Assembly (NCBI GenBank): GCA_003427395.1
Contig: BFEA01000642.1
Location: 793,163 to 816,108 of the forward strand
Direction of reading: 5' to 3'
From: Chara braunii
Taxonomy: Eukaryota > Streptophyta > Charophyceae > Charales > Characeae
Length of the DNA stretch: 22,946 nucleotides
The notes under the pieces were generated by a model that was given only the letters and a program-made list of their open reading frames with translations, was not told the origin of the DNA and did no database searches. The position numbers and the translations under genes are program-made. This document shows, piece after piece, positions 1-8,320 of this stretch; position 1 is the stretch's first letter, and each line of letters begins with the position of its first letter.

Positions 1-658
1 TCTTTTCTCTTCTACAATTTTTAATCTTTTTTTCTATGTTTTTAATTTCATTGCCGGTAACATAAAATAACAAGGGTATTCCCCCTCGAATTAAATGCCG
101 TAAAAAAAAAAGAAATTAAGGGATTCCCCATCTTTAATTATGGTACTAAAATAGACAAAAATTTGAGGCCTCATTTCGGCCCTGGTCGTATGCCGCCAAA
201 AAGNTGGCTGCGAGGTCAGTTCCCGCGATACCTCTCCGCGGCAGGCCAATCCAGGTCTACCCCTCTGAACGACCGGAAAAGACGGTCCGTTGATGTGCCG
301 AGCGCGACCACCCATCTTGCCATCTTTGAAGGTTACCCGTAACGTTCAGCGCGCCCAAAATCAAGGGCGCCCTGAGCTCCCCTAATTTTCGTTGCCTGGT
401 CTAACCAGAGTACCGTCAAAACTCAGACTCGTCTTCGCGCCTAAGTCCCAAAACCGTAGATTTCAGGCGGCGCACTGCTTGTGGCCGCCTGACAACGTGC
501 GGACGTGCGCCGTCTCACACTTGTCCATGTCAGCACGTGACGTGCGTTGTCTCACATTTGTCCACGTCAGCTCCTCTATTCAAGTGTAGGCGTCACCACT
601 TCTTCGTCGTCGTCATTCTGTACAGGTCGTCGTCATTAGTCATGTCATCGGGAGTACA
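1..658. other. Unassigned region, possibly leader of a minus-strand gypsy element
   Basis: No convincing coding sequence is visible. The first 120 bases are AT-rich with homopolymer runs, and there is an N at 204. Because a minus-strand primer-binding-site/LTR junction lies at 659-674, this stretch should be the 5' leader of that element if the element continues leftward. Consistent with this, the minus strand just inside the junction has GACGACGAAGAAG-like triplets (about 600-645). Similar triplets follow the primer-binding sites of the plus-strand elements near 7751 and 22868. No gag frame can be recognised before the window edge. Confidence 0.3.
503..575. repeat. Two-copy tandem repeat, about 37-bp period
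   Basis: A unit beginning ACGTGCG and ending with TCAGC (503-535) recurs at 540-571 with a few substitutions, mostly C/T. Both copies share the core GTCTCACA then TTGTCCA. It lies in the putative leader and has no evident coding role. Confidence 0.6.
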
Positions 659-670
659 ACTTTGATACCA
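659..670 (-). other. Putative tRNA primer-binding site of a minus-strand LTR retrotransposon
   Basis: Read on the minus strand this is TGGTATCAAAGT. It is close to TGGTATCAGAGC, the complement of the initiator-Met tRNA 3' end used by many plant LTR elements. It lies three bases inside a TG...CA-type LTR terminus at 674. The 19 bases at 664-682 are identical to 20578-20596, at the equivalent junction of the minus-strand element further right. Confidence 0.55.
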
Positions 671-673
671 AAT

Positions 674-1715
674 TGCAAGGAACCCAGGTCGTGAAGGCAC
701 TTGTCAACAATGCAAGCCCAAATGAATATCAACATGCTGATGATTGTCAATAATCATAATCGTGTCCAGATAGAATGAGATGGGGAGAAACATACACAGA
801 CGAAGAAGAGAGGAGGGATAATAGACTTAGAGAGTGGAGAGAGAGAGACAATGCCCACTTCTTCCTCGGCCTCCATCCTTGATAGCCGCCTAAATAATCA
901 ATAGTATGAGCGCGCATCTAAAGTTCTATCACGTCAATCAATCCTCGTCAGCGAGCTGGAGCAATGTCGACATCAAGATAACCAGGTGCGTATCCACCAT
1001 CGCCCCACAGTCATGATCTCCTCCCGAGTGACGATGAATCAGAACAGCAATGCCAGTTTCGTAGCCTCGCCACGCCAGCAATAGTACACGTGGCAGCGGC
1101 CACGTCAGCGGCGGCGCGTGGCAGCTGCCACGTCAGCATGCCCAGAAGACAATTGCCAGCCAGCCACCATGTCGAGTCAGCAATGCGTCGCCATAGTCGC
1201 CCAAGTGCCAGCGTAGAGCCAGCGTCCAGCAAGTGTCGCACTAACGTCGTAGTAAACGCGTGAAGTCAGCATTGACGCAAGACAGAATGTTCTCCATGCC
1301 AGGAGGTCCAGGCTTATGTACCGTTGATGCGGGGTCTGGACCTTGGTTACTGCTTTCCTCGGCCGTCGAGATCTCAAGGCAAATGACGGCCCAAATAGTC
1401 CTGAAACCGAACTCCCAGTGGCCTTGATGCTGTCTGGGTACCTGCGCACAACAAGTGAGTGTATCCGACCAAGGGCCTGCGCGTGGTACCTTTGACAGTT
1501 GACTTAGACATTTGACTTTCCCAGGGCAGTGCCCGGTCACACTGCCTGGCGCAGGCCGAGTTTGGGCCGGTGTTGTTTGGGCTCCGTTCGAGGCCCAGAC
1601 TGCTGCAGAACACGGGTTACTGCAATGCAACCCACCACAAAAGTTATAAATAAGTGGGTAAGAGATGTCCCACTGCCATAGCAAAAATTTGAAAAGTTCT
1701 CATGGGCTATAATGT
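674..1715 (-). repeat. Candidate LTR sequence (minus strand), right edge not determined
   Basis: The left edge is supported by the primer-binding-site/LTR junction shared with 20588, where the minus-strand LTR ends ...TTGCA. Beyond the first ten or so bases I see no alignable similarity to the 20588 LTR, so this would be a diverged family member or a recombinant. The interior is GC-rich with repeated CACGTCAGC-like words (1085-1140). A TATAAATA word at 1645 is on the plus strand, the wrong orientation for this LTR. The right boundary is arbitrary. Confidence 0.3.
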
Positions 1716-3182
1716 ATGTCCGGTCCAGTTTCCACCACCAAATTGGAAAACGAAAACTTGGGCGGAATGTCGACGGGGGGCGGCGGCCGTCGAAGCGCTA
1801 GCACTGCGTTACCAGTCCGGTTTATCACGCAGGGCGAACTTTCACAAGTGACCGTTACCGGAGCGCGTTCGAAGCCGCAGCCGAGCGGAGTAGAGCGATG
1901 AGCGAGGGAAACATTGGATCTCCATCGCCTAGCTTAGCCCCACTTGGTCTCCGACTAAGGTAGTGGCCGGAGAAAAGTGTTGAGGTTGTCACCTCCCCCT
2001 CGAGTAGGGCGGGGAGCGCCTTCGTGCTCAGGCACCTCAGTATCCAAGTGGCCCCTTCCTTAGCCATAACCAATAGACGTTCAATACTCCACTCCTTTCT
2101 AAGCATCGTCCTCATCACACCATCTCCCAACTCACGTCAATCGTCTTGGCAATCAAGTAACATCAAGGCGTAGGCCCTTTCGCCTATCTGCTGTCCCAGC
2201 CACGACAGGCGGCCCAAACGTTCGAGAACCGCATCAGAAGTATCACAGTTTACACAGCATCAAGCCTGTAGCTACCGACGGAGAAGAGGCTGCTGATGAG
2301 ATATCGAGTTAAAGAAATGGAGGCTTACAAGGGTAAAGAGCGAAGCTGGCGCAGAAGTAGGAACATTCGTGTTTGATAGATTGAGCAGATAGACTATCAA
2401 CAGGGAAAGATCATGGAGGGCCGCAGGGGAACGAGATTAAGCTAACGATATTCGTTCTGCTACGACATGTCCGACATATGTATGTTCCTTCCGCAATCAG
2501 GAGAGTAGCTATAGGACTTCGTTAGTTATTAATCTCATTGTGGATAATCGCGCTGCATTTCGATATTACATTCCGGGCCCATCAAGTAATATTCTCAGCC
2601 CCTCCACTCCTTGCAAGCATACCGCCGATCCTGTGGAATGAATCCTTTTACATATCACTCATCTCAAGGGAGCAGCGATTAGCTGGGAGTACGATATCGT
2701 AGTATTAGTGACCTGGGGTTAGGTGAGGAGCAAGAAGATCACGTGTAATGATTGCCCAGGTAACCGTACTCGGCTGTCCAAGCTCTAGCTCCATATTTGA
2801 TAAAGAAACCGTTGGCGGGTTATCCTCGACGGGAGATATGGATAGGCATCTCCACAAAGCATTGAGCAGGGGAAGTGGGTTCTGTCGGAAATTCCAGGCC
2901 CGGGCAGAGTATCCAAATCATCCGTAAAGAGTACGGGAAGTTTGGCCCCTGGAATTCGAAGGACACGATTCTTCTTAGCGGCAAGATTCAGTGGAAACTC
3001 AGGGCTTTGTGGAGTGACGACCGCCTGGGAGGCATCTCAAACTCACCGGGAAAAAAGGTAATAGGATCTTTCTCGAACTTATGTTGGGAATGCTCGTTTG
3101 GTCCTCTACTTCCTTTCATTCGATAATAGGGATCTGTGTAAGAAAGTAGTCCAGCCCACTAGCGGGTAATTCCTCAATAGTC
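1716..3182. other. Unassigned region upstream of the LINE
   Basis: I recognise nothing here. A minus-strand open frame at 1855-2130 (91 codons) and a plus-strand one at 2875-3126 (83 codons) have no motif I can name. The plus one lies just upstream of LINE ORF1 and could be LINE 5' sequence. No RNA gene, terminal repeat or microsatellite stands out. The region may contain the LINE 5' UTR. Confidence 0.3.
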
Positions 3183-3775
3183 ATGGAGGAAGGTTTCATT
3201 AATGGCAACAGGGCCAATGAACACTTGGGGGATTTCTCTCCGGAGGAGAAAACGAGACTGTGGAACCTCTTCGATGAATGTTATAGACAAAGAACATTAC
3301 CTTCTGGGTTATGCACGGCTCAATCCACCAGGCTTATTAGGGAGCCAGACCGCGTACATATCAAAATCGATCCGAGAATCTACGAGATTCAGGCACAATG
3401 GCTCAAAGAACACGTGGTAATGGTGTTCTTTGGCCACGCTGCTGTCACTCTCCCAGTCGATATCAAACGAAGAGCGATCCGTTTGTACGAAAATGGCTGG
3501 ATTGGCATGCCGATGTTGGGACCATAGCCCAAGCGGGGATTTTTTAGAAATGAAGGAAAGAACCTCTTGTCTTATGTGGCATGCAATTAAGAAGTCGCGG
3601 AATGGAAGCTGAGGATGGGATCAGATACAATTGAACTGAATGGGAAGAAGTATGATTTGTTATTTAAGCCTTGGATGTCTGAACAAGAGCTTCAGAGCTG
3701 GCGACAAAAAATGAAAATCGACTCCTTCTGGGTAAGATGTCTGCGCATTCCACTAGCAGCCCTACCAGTACTATG
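3183..3775 (+). pseudogene. LINE ORF1, N-terminal part with first half of DUF4283-like domain
   Basis: ORF1 of plant L1 LINEs encodes an RNA-binding chaperone that coats the LINE transcript. One frame runs from the ATG at 3183 to about 3775, broken by TAG at 3525-3527 and TAA at about 3588-3590. The segment KEHVVMVFFG...IRLYENGW, then IELNGKKYDLLFKPW and FWVRCLRIPLAALP, follows the order of a DUF4283 domain: first helix/strand, a PW turn, then the conserved WVR-L--(I/L)P strand. The ATG at 3183 is the first in frame, and the true start could lie upstream. The domain stops abruptly where the small insertion begins at 3776 and resumes after 4114 in the same frame. The family assignment rests on motif order remembered for DUF4283, not on a search. 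Confidence 0.7.
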
Positions 3776-4114
3776 TTTTCGGCGCACCACCACAAGCATT
3801 GTCATAAAAAATTTTGCGAACAAACAATGCAGGCTCATAATACAAACATTAAAAAAACAAACAGGCAAACAAAAAAAAAAAACAACCCAAAAAGCACTAT
3901 AAAACCCTATTCGGGGTAGCATTCGAAGTTTCAATTTGTTTCCCGAATTTGGTGTTTTGCCAACTTTTTTGTTAGCGGTCCAAATATATCGAAATTTAAT
4001 ATAGATATAGTAATATACCCTAAAGCACATACATATCACACAAAAAAACACACAACAAAAAAATCACGAATTCGGGAAAATATGGCAATTTCGGTGAAAA
4101 ATCCGCCGAAAATG
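3774..4114. mobile_element. Small AT-rich inverted-repeat element (MITE-like) inside LINE ORF1
   Basis: A 337-bp AT-rich block is bounded by a perfect 9-bp inverted repeat, TTTTCGGCG at 3776-3784 and CGCCGAAAA at 4104-4112. It is flanked by the dinucleotide TG on both sides (3774-3775, 4113-4114). Removing 337 bp plus one TG (339 bp, a multiple of three) rejoins the two DUF4283 halves in the same frame, with a spacing (about 11 residues from the LP strand to YGRVI) that fits the family. Further internal foldback is visible: TTCCCGAATT near 3942 against AATTCGGGAA near 4069. It carries no credible protein. A 2-bp duplication would fit a Tc1/mariner-like element except that it is TG and not TA, so the superfamily is undetermined. 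Confidence 0.5.
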
Positions 4115-4115
4115 A

Positions 4116-4682
4116 CACCACCCATTAACCATATGTGCTTATGGGAGGGTCATCAAGGAAAACACAGTCTCAAAAAAACCTGAAGAACACGAGCTCGCAA
4201 GCGTGCGATTGGACCTGGAACCGGCAGCCAAGGACAGATACACCAGATACCTGTCTGTAGACCTCCCAGACAGTGGAGGCACGGTAGAGATCAAAGTGGC
4301 AGCACCCGACACACCGTTGTGCGCTGAGTGTAAAGGGTTTTTTCACTCAGAGTTTGATGATCAATGCCCGGCCAGGAACTGGCGAGGCAACACACAGAAC
4401 CGTTCATCGCAGGTCTGGAGAATCCCCACCCCGCTACAAACTCCTCCTTCCCCCTCCTCTCCACACCCCCCTCCTCCTCCCCCCCCTCCTTCCCCCCCCG
4501 TTGATCGAACACATGGCCAGGCCCTAGGGGGCCAGGGCGGACCCCAACATCACAGAGGGGGAGAGGATGGACAGGGAAGTCAGAGGGGGGGAAAGGGGGA
4601 GGGGACACCCACCCTCCCCATCACCTTGGTCACAGCCAGGGTGTATGGGGACGCAGACAGAGTTCCCCCGCCCCATCCTTGA
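4116..4682 (+). pseudogene. LINE ORF1, second half of DUF4283-like domain plus CCHC zinc knuckle and Pro/Gly-rich tail
   Basis: The frame reopens after TGA 4113 and runs to TGA 4680. The segment YGRVIKEN...VRLDLEPAAKDRY, a beta stretch (YLSVDLPDSG...VEIKVAAPDTPL), then CAECKGFFHSEFDDQC reads as the DUF4283/zf-CCHC_4 junction of plant L1 ORF1 proteins. The knuckle is CX2CX4HX6C, two residues longer than the classic retroviral CX2CX4HX4C. A run of prolines (about 4440-4500) and a Gly-rich stretch (4510-4610) follow and look disordered. Nucleic-acid binding is expected from the family. The first ATG-like start in the frame is a GTG at 4203, but homology clearly begins upstream, so this is the middle of a protein and not a separate gene. 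Confidence 0.7.
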
Positions 4683-4762
4683 ATGACCAAATCAAATCAC
4701 AGGGGAGTGACTATGAGCAGTTCTATGACACAGCATACTGGGCCGACGAGAGATCCAAGAGA

Positions 4763-4874
4763 ACTACCTTCTTCACCGGAATACAATGTACGATCATTAT
4801 AGCTGTATTTGGGTCATCTTTCAGTCTAGGTACCACTGTAATGATCGTACATTGTTTCGGGGGAAGAAGGTAGT
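4763..4874. repeat. Large inverted repeat (hairpin), 36-37-nt arms
   Basis: Arm 4763-4799 is the reverse complement of 4839-4874 with one gap and two mismatches. The inner 17 bp (ACAATGTACGATCATTA at 4783-4799) are perfectly matched by 4839-4855. The loop is 39 nt. It lies in LINE ORF1 and destroys the reading frame. It may be a templated inverted duplication from DNA repair, since it is bounded by no target duplication I can see. Confidence 0.85.
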
Positions 4875-4876
4875 GG

Positions 4877-4901
4877 AGCTTCTGAGCTTGACTCAGAAGC
4901 T
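4877..4901. repeat. Short perfect hairpin adjacent to the larger one
   Basis: AGCTTCTGAG (4877-4886) and CTCAGAAGCT (4892-4901) are perfect 10-bp complements around a 5-nt loop. It starts two bases after the 4763-4874 hairpin. Confidence 0.8.
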
Positions 4902-5398
4902 TCAGACATGCTACTTAGAAGGTCTCTGGAAGACAGAAATCGCGACCTGAGATACTATCCCTCACATCATACCAATGCGGTGTTCGCAGGAGTCGAACAC
5001 TCCCTTTTCCCATTTGAGCAATGGCAGCCGACAGGGAGACCAGGGAATCAGGAAGAATTTCAGGCCAGCGGGTTCACTGACTCATAAGCAAGGGGTCTTA
5101 GTGACCACCCATATCAGCCTCTGCGAATCACAGCAGGTTCGGTCACTGAACTGAACCCCCTGTTACAAGCCTGACAGGGCCCAAAGATTCACCAAGTATC
5201 TCACCCGAACACTCACCTAGCGAGCGTAAAACACAACAGGCGACATCCTCCCTGAAGAAAGGTCGTACTAATGGAGCAGACAAGGGGAAAGAACAGGGTA
5301 AGTCAGCAAGCCGGTCCCTTTTTTCAGAAGGACTGACAAGCGTTGTAGGTGAGGCATCTGCACTTGCATCTGCATCATCGACAGGCCATAGATAGGAG

Positions 5399-5959
5399 AT
5401 GCAAGCAAGATCAGTAGGGGTTCCAAGGCTCCCACCTTGTCCGATGCACCCCGATGAAAAGTCTGAGCAAAAGAGACAAAGGCAAATTGGAAGAGTACAT
5501 GGTCCCTCTGATCTGTATCCCCTCAGACCAGGGGCCTATGGTTCTCACATTCACACAGTCCTCAGGTCCTCAGGATCTTCAGGACTGCCAGTCGCCAGGA
5601 TTGATGGGCAGCCAACGGAGCTTACTATTTTGGGTACCGCGCGAAAGATCATCAACGTAATTGGGCAGGTTATAATTCTTCCTGAACCTAAATTAGGCAG
5701 ACAAGTCATCAACTTGGAAAATGGCAAGGAAATCAGTTTGTTCCCTATTTTCCTGCATGTCCATATCTCTGATGAACTGAAGGAGAACTTTCAGGAGCTC
5801 TACCCCTACTGGGTGGGGCTCCCAAAATTCGCAGACTGCAAGAGCCAGACGCTTTAGGCAATCAAACTGATTGATGGCATCTCTGCAAGGGTGATAGTGG
5901 ATTGGATCAACCAAATCGCTCTGAAGGATTTTATGCTCTCAGAGCAGTTTGGATCTTAG
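5399..5959 (+). pseudogene. LINE ORF1 C-terminal domain, unrecognised
   Basis: An open frame of 152 codons (5399-5857) ends in TAG. It continues in the same frame for another 33 codons to TAG 5957. The first 60 residues are Lys/Arg/Pro/Ser-rich. From about residue 78 the composition becomes that of a folded alpha/beta domain (ELTILGTARKIINVIGQVII, later NGKEISLFPIFLHVHISDEL, ELYPYWVGLPKFADC, and after the stop AIKLIDGISARVIVDWINQIAL). I cannot name the fold. Its position between the zinc knuckle and the endonuclease ORF makes it the C-terminus of an unusually long ORF1 protein, about 800 codons if the 339-bp insert is subtracted. The ATG at 5399 is not necessarily a start, because coding-like sequence lies upstream in the same frame. 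Confidence 0.45.
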
Positions 5960-6083
5960 TTGAGAAGCCCTTGGACTCTCACTAAGCTCCCCACCCCAAC
6001 AGAAGATAAAGAGAAAAGAAGAAAGGTGCCTGGAGATCAGGCTCACTGGATCCAACAACGGGGTGGTCCGGTGAGACTTCCCA

Positions 6084-6719
6084 ATGGTCTTGCCAGACCG
6101 CATTAGAGTTGTCTGCTCGAATGTGAGAGTCCTCGGTGACACTTCCAACATACTGAAGAATGACAGGATAGCATCATGGTGCCACGAACAAAAGGTGCAC
6201 ATCCTGTGTGTCCAAGAATCCAAGTTAAATCAGGAGAAATTAACCAGGCACAGAACTGGTGGCGAGGGCCCCAATTTTGGGGCCCGACAGACGACACTAA
6301 AGGGGTTACCGGAGTATCATTTAAGAGAAACTCTGACGCAGAGATTATAGATAGTTTTGCCGACCCCCAGGGCAGATTTGTATGGGTGAAATTTGTTGTG
6401 GATGACGAAGACTGGGCAGTAATGTCGCACTATGCACTAGTAGTTTACCGAGAGAGAATTAATTTTTTCCAGAACCTGCCTGCCTATATTCTGGACACTG
6501 AAAATCTCCTCCTAGCAGCCGATTGGAACACCATCCTGTTACCGGGACTGGACTCCCCTGAGATTACACCTACAAGAAGGGACACGAATCTGATGTTGGA
6601 ATTCTCACATGGGTTTACATATATCTTTAGAGTCTAGACAAATGAAGCCGGACACTCCAGGTTATACCTGGTATGGACCACAACCCTCTAGCACTCGTCT
6701 GGGGCCTAGAAGAAGATTG
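6084..6719 (+). pseudogene. LINE ORF2: APE-type endonuclease, N-terminal two thirds
   Basis: This domain nicks target DNA for target-primed reverse transcription. From ATG 6084 the frame reads RIRVVCSNVRVLGD (the Asn-containing first motif) and ILCVQESKL (catalytic Glu). It then shifts near 6250 into a second frame with KGVTGVSFKRN...GRFVWVKF, and LLLAADWNTIL. The latter corresponds to the GDFN motif, with catalytic Asp and Asn retained. A TAG at 6635 and a shift to a third frame lead into GYTWYGPQPSSTRLG..., which stops at the gypsy insertion (6720). The domain resumes at 14553. Upstream, 5960-6083 is non-coding spacer between ORF1 and ORF2. At least two frame changes and one stop make it inactive. 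Confidence 0.8.
6716..6719. repeat. Target-site duplication ATTG, left copy
   Basis: ATTG immediately precedes the TG of the left LTR and is repeated immediately after the CA of the right LTR (14549-14552). Collapsing the two copies restores an open endonuclease frame across the junction, which independently supports the 4-bp duplication. Confidence 0.85.
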
Positions 6720-6971
6720 TGAAACGGTTTTCACCTTTTAGCAGTAGCAGATGCAGTACCCAGAGTTCGATCCCTAGACCTCGCCCTACCCATGTACAGT
6801 ATCTGTGTAAGACCCCGAGAGTTGAACCTGTGACCTGTGTATTCGTAGACAGTTGGTAGGTCTGTCATAGGTCCGTCGGTAGCAGGGGTTCGATCTGTAG
6901 ATCTATAGAGTAGAAGTCTTAGTGAGTTCGAGAAGCCTAGCTGTAGTCCTTCTNGAAGGTCGGCAAGTGGG

Positions 6972-7040
6972 CAAGTGGTCAAGTGGCGAGNCAAGTGGTG
7001 GACTTGGCAAGTGGTCAAGTGGCGAGTCAAGTGGTGGACT
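6972..7040 (+). repeat. 36-bp tandem repeat in the LTR, about 1.9 copies
   Basis: The unit starting CAAGTGGTCAAGTGGCGAG at 6972 repeats at 7008. It is itself built from a shorter CAAGTGG word. The same array is in the right LTR (13913-13981). The diverged LTR at 21724 has a different, 31-bp array upstream of the corresponding place. Confidence 0.75.
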
Positions 7041-7201
7041 AAACTGCAGTGCAATTGCAGTACGACTACGGTAGGATAGCAGTGAGTCCACAGTCAGTCA
7101 GCAGTAAGGTCCAGTCAGTCCCAGTCCGGTCCAGCAAGTACCACGGGGGACTGTGAGCACCATGGGCCGATGACAAAGGGCAGACCAACGAGTTTCCGAA
7201 G

Positions 7202-7208
7202 TATAAAT
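7202..7208 (+). promoter_or_regulatory. TATA box of the 5' LTR
   Basis: TATAAAT lies 482 bp into the LTR. It is followed by a block (about 90 bp) that is nearly unchanged in the otherwise diverged LTR at 21724 (TATA at 22273), as expected for core promoter and transcript start. It is probably the U3/R boundary region. The copy in the right LTR is at 14143-14149. Confidence 0.65.
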
Positions 7209-7608
7209 CAAGAGGCAGCGCCCAGCCTTTCATTCATTCCTGCGTGAGCCATGCGGAAGCGCTGCCACAGCGACTTGTGCAAGGAGGTCTGCAGTGAGCC
7301 CGGAGAACGCAGTGGGCGAGAGAGAAGGAGCTTAGTGTAGCGATAGGGTAGAGGCAGCCATAGCTGCCATAACTGTAGTTAGAGTGAAGTGTATGTGCGA
7401 GTGTTCAGAGTTACGTGTGCGGGATATCCAGGGTGATCCAGTGTATGTGAACAGTGAGTTGTTTGGGCGCTGAGTCGCTATAGCCAGTTGAGAGTGAACT
7501 CGTATCTGGATGTTATATCTCTGAGTTTTGAGTGGGCGCATGTCGCCAGTNTATTGCGTTGCTGTTTACATGCATGAAGAGTGTGAATGAGTACGAGTCT
7601 GATTGCAT

Positions 7609-7620
7609 TGGTATTGGAGT
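7609..7620 (+). other. Primer-binding site, degenerate
   Basis: TGGTATTGGAGT begins one base after the 5' LTR. The related element at 22709 has TGGTATCAGAGC, the expected complement of the initiator-Met tRNA 3' end. Here bases 7-9 are altered, so priming may be weakened. Confidence 0.75.
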
Positions 7621-7767
7621 TGGTACCCGCTATTCCATGCGCGCCGTCGTGTGCAGGGCCTGATGCGCCATAGCAGAGGTGGCCGCCGAAGGCTGTAGTC
7701 CGCCATAGNNGACCTGAGGTTGGAGAAGCCGCCGCGCACCTGCAAGAAGACCACGACGAAGAAGAAG

Positions 7768-7770
<3 letters not shown>

Positions 7771-7827
<57 letters not shown>

Positions 7828-7836
7828 NNCGCTACG

Positions 7837-7886
<50 letters not shown>
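7771..7886 (+). repeat. (GA)n microsatellite, interrupted
   Basis: GA runs at 7771-7827 and 7839-7886 flank two Ns and the interruption CGCTACGGC. The related element has a GA run at the same leader position (about 22878 to the window end), preceded by the same GACGAAGAAGA context. The repeat therefore belongs to the element. Confidence 0.95.
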
Positions 7887-7889
<3 letters not shown>

Positions 7890-8072
7890 GCGATACAAGT
7901 TTGGTTGTCACATATCTGTGAAGCGAGCTGTGCAGTCCCACGTGGAGACAGAAGAAGCGGCCATAGCCGTGAAGTGTCACCATGGAGTAACGAAGGAGGG
8001 TGAGAGAGGACAGAGGGGGAGAGACTGAGCGGGAAGAGAAGGAGGCCATAGCCGAGAGGTGAAGGGAAGCCG

Positions 8073-8074
<2 letters not shown>

Positions 8075-8126
<52 letters not shown>

Positions 8127-8242
8127 CAGTCGGGGGGGGGGGGGGGGGGGTTTTGTTTTTTTTTTTTATAACGGGGGGGGGGGTGGGGGGAGAAGGGAGG
8201 AGAAAGGGAAAAAAAAAAAAAAAAAAAAAAAGACAGTCGGGG
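8075..8242 (+). repeat. Homopolymer block with duplicated A-run/GACAGTCGGGG
   Basis: It comprises 50 As (8075-8124), GACAGTC, 19 Gs (8132-8150), a T-rich run to about 8168, a G-rich run, then 23 As (8209-8231) and again GACAGTCGGGG. The duplicated A-run plus GACAGTCGGGG suggests slippage or a local misassembly. Confidence 0.9.
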
Positions 8243-8320
8243 TGAAAGGAGGCGAGAAAGGTGAGAGGAAGAAGAGGGTTGGCGAAGAAGAGGAGCCGGC
8301 AGCCATAGCTGACCGGGGGG

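Larger units (their letters stand above)
4679..5395 (+). pseudogene. LINE ORF1, low-complexity middle region in shifting frames
   Basis: Three open stretches in different frames suggest decayed coding sequence. 4679-4873 begins MNDQIKSQGSDYEQFYDTAY. 4845-5084 includes an acidic ASELDSEASD stretch followed by MLLRRSLEDRNRDLRYYP. 5174-5395 is Ser/Lys-rich, ends in TAG 5393, and is in frame with the next block. No domain is recognised. Composition suggests a disordered linker between the zinc knuckle and the C-terminal domain. Two hairpins (4763-4874 and 4877-4901) fall at the first frame change and may have caused it. Confidence 0.4.
6720..7607 (+). repeat. 5' LTR of the gypsy element
   Basis: It starts TGAAACGG and ends GATTGCA. 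It matches 13661-14548 base for base over 888 positions except for nine substitutions (five transitions, four transversions) and Ns. The Ns at 6954 and 6991 fall at the same LTR positions (offsets 234 and 271) as those at 13895 and 13932. The first bases, with the preceding G, form a short palindrome (GTGAAA-CGGT-TTTCAC). A 36-bp tandem repeat and a TATA box lie inside. Confidence 0.95.

Noticed and set aside
503-575. Short direct repeats considered as a CRISPR array
   Set aside because: Only two adjacent copies with no spacer, in a eukaryotic transposon context.
1645-1652. TATAAATA word as promoter of a plus-strand gene
   Set aside because: No coding sequence follows that I can support, and it is opposite to the orientation of the putative LTR there.
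1011-1684. Overlapping minus-strand open frames of 76-147 codons
   Set aside because: They overlap in several frames within GC-rich candidate LTR sequence, with no motif or consistent codon pattern.
1855-2130. Minus-strand 91-codon open frame beginning MGDGVMRTML
   Set aside because: No recognised domain and no neighbouring support. The length is expected by chance in GC-rich DNA.
3729-3735. GGTAAGA as a splice donor in ORF1
   Set aside because: The conserved DUF4283 strand (FWVRCLRIP) reads straight through it, so it is coding.
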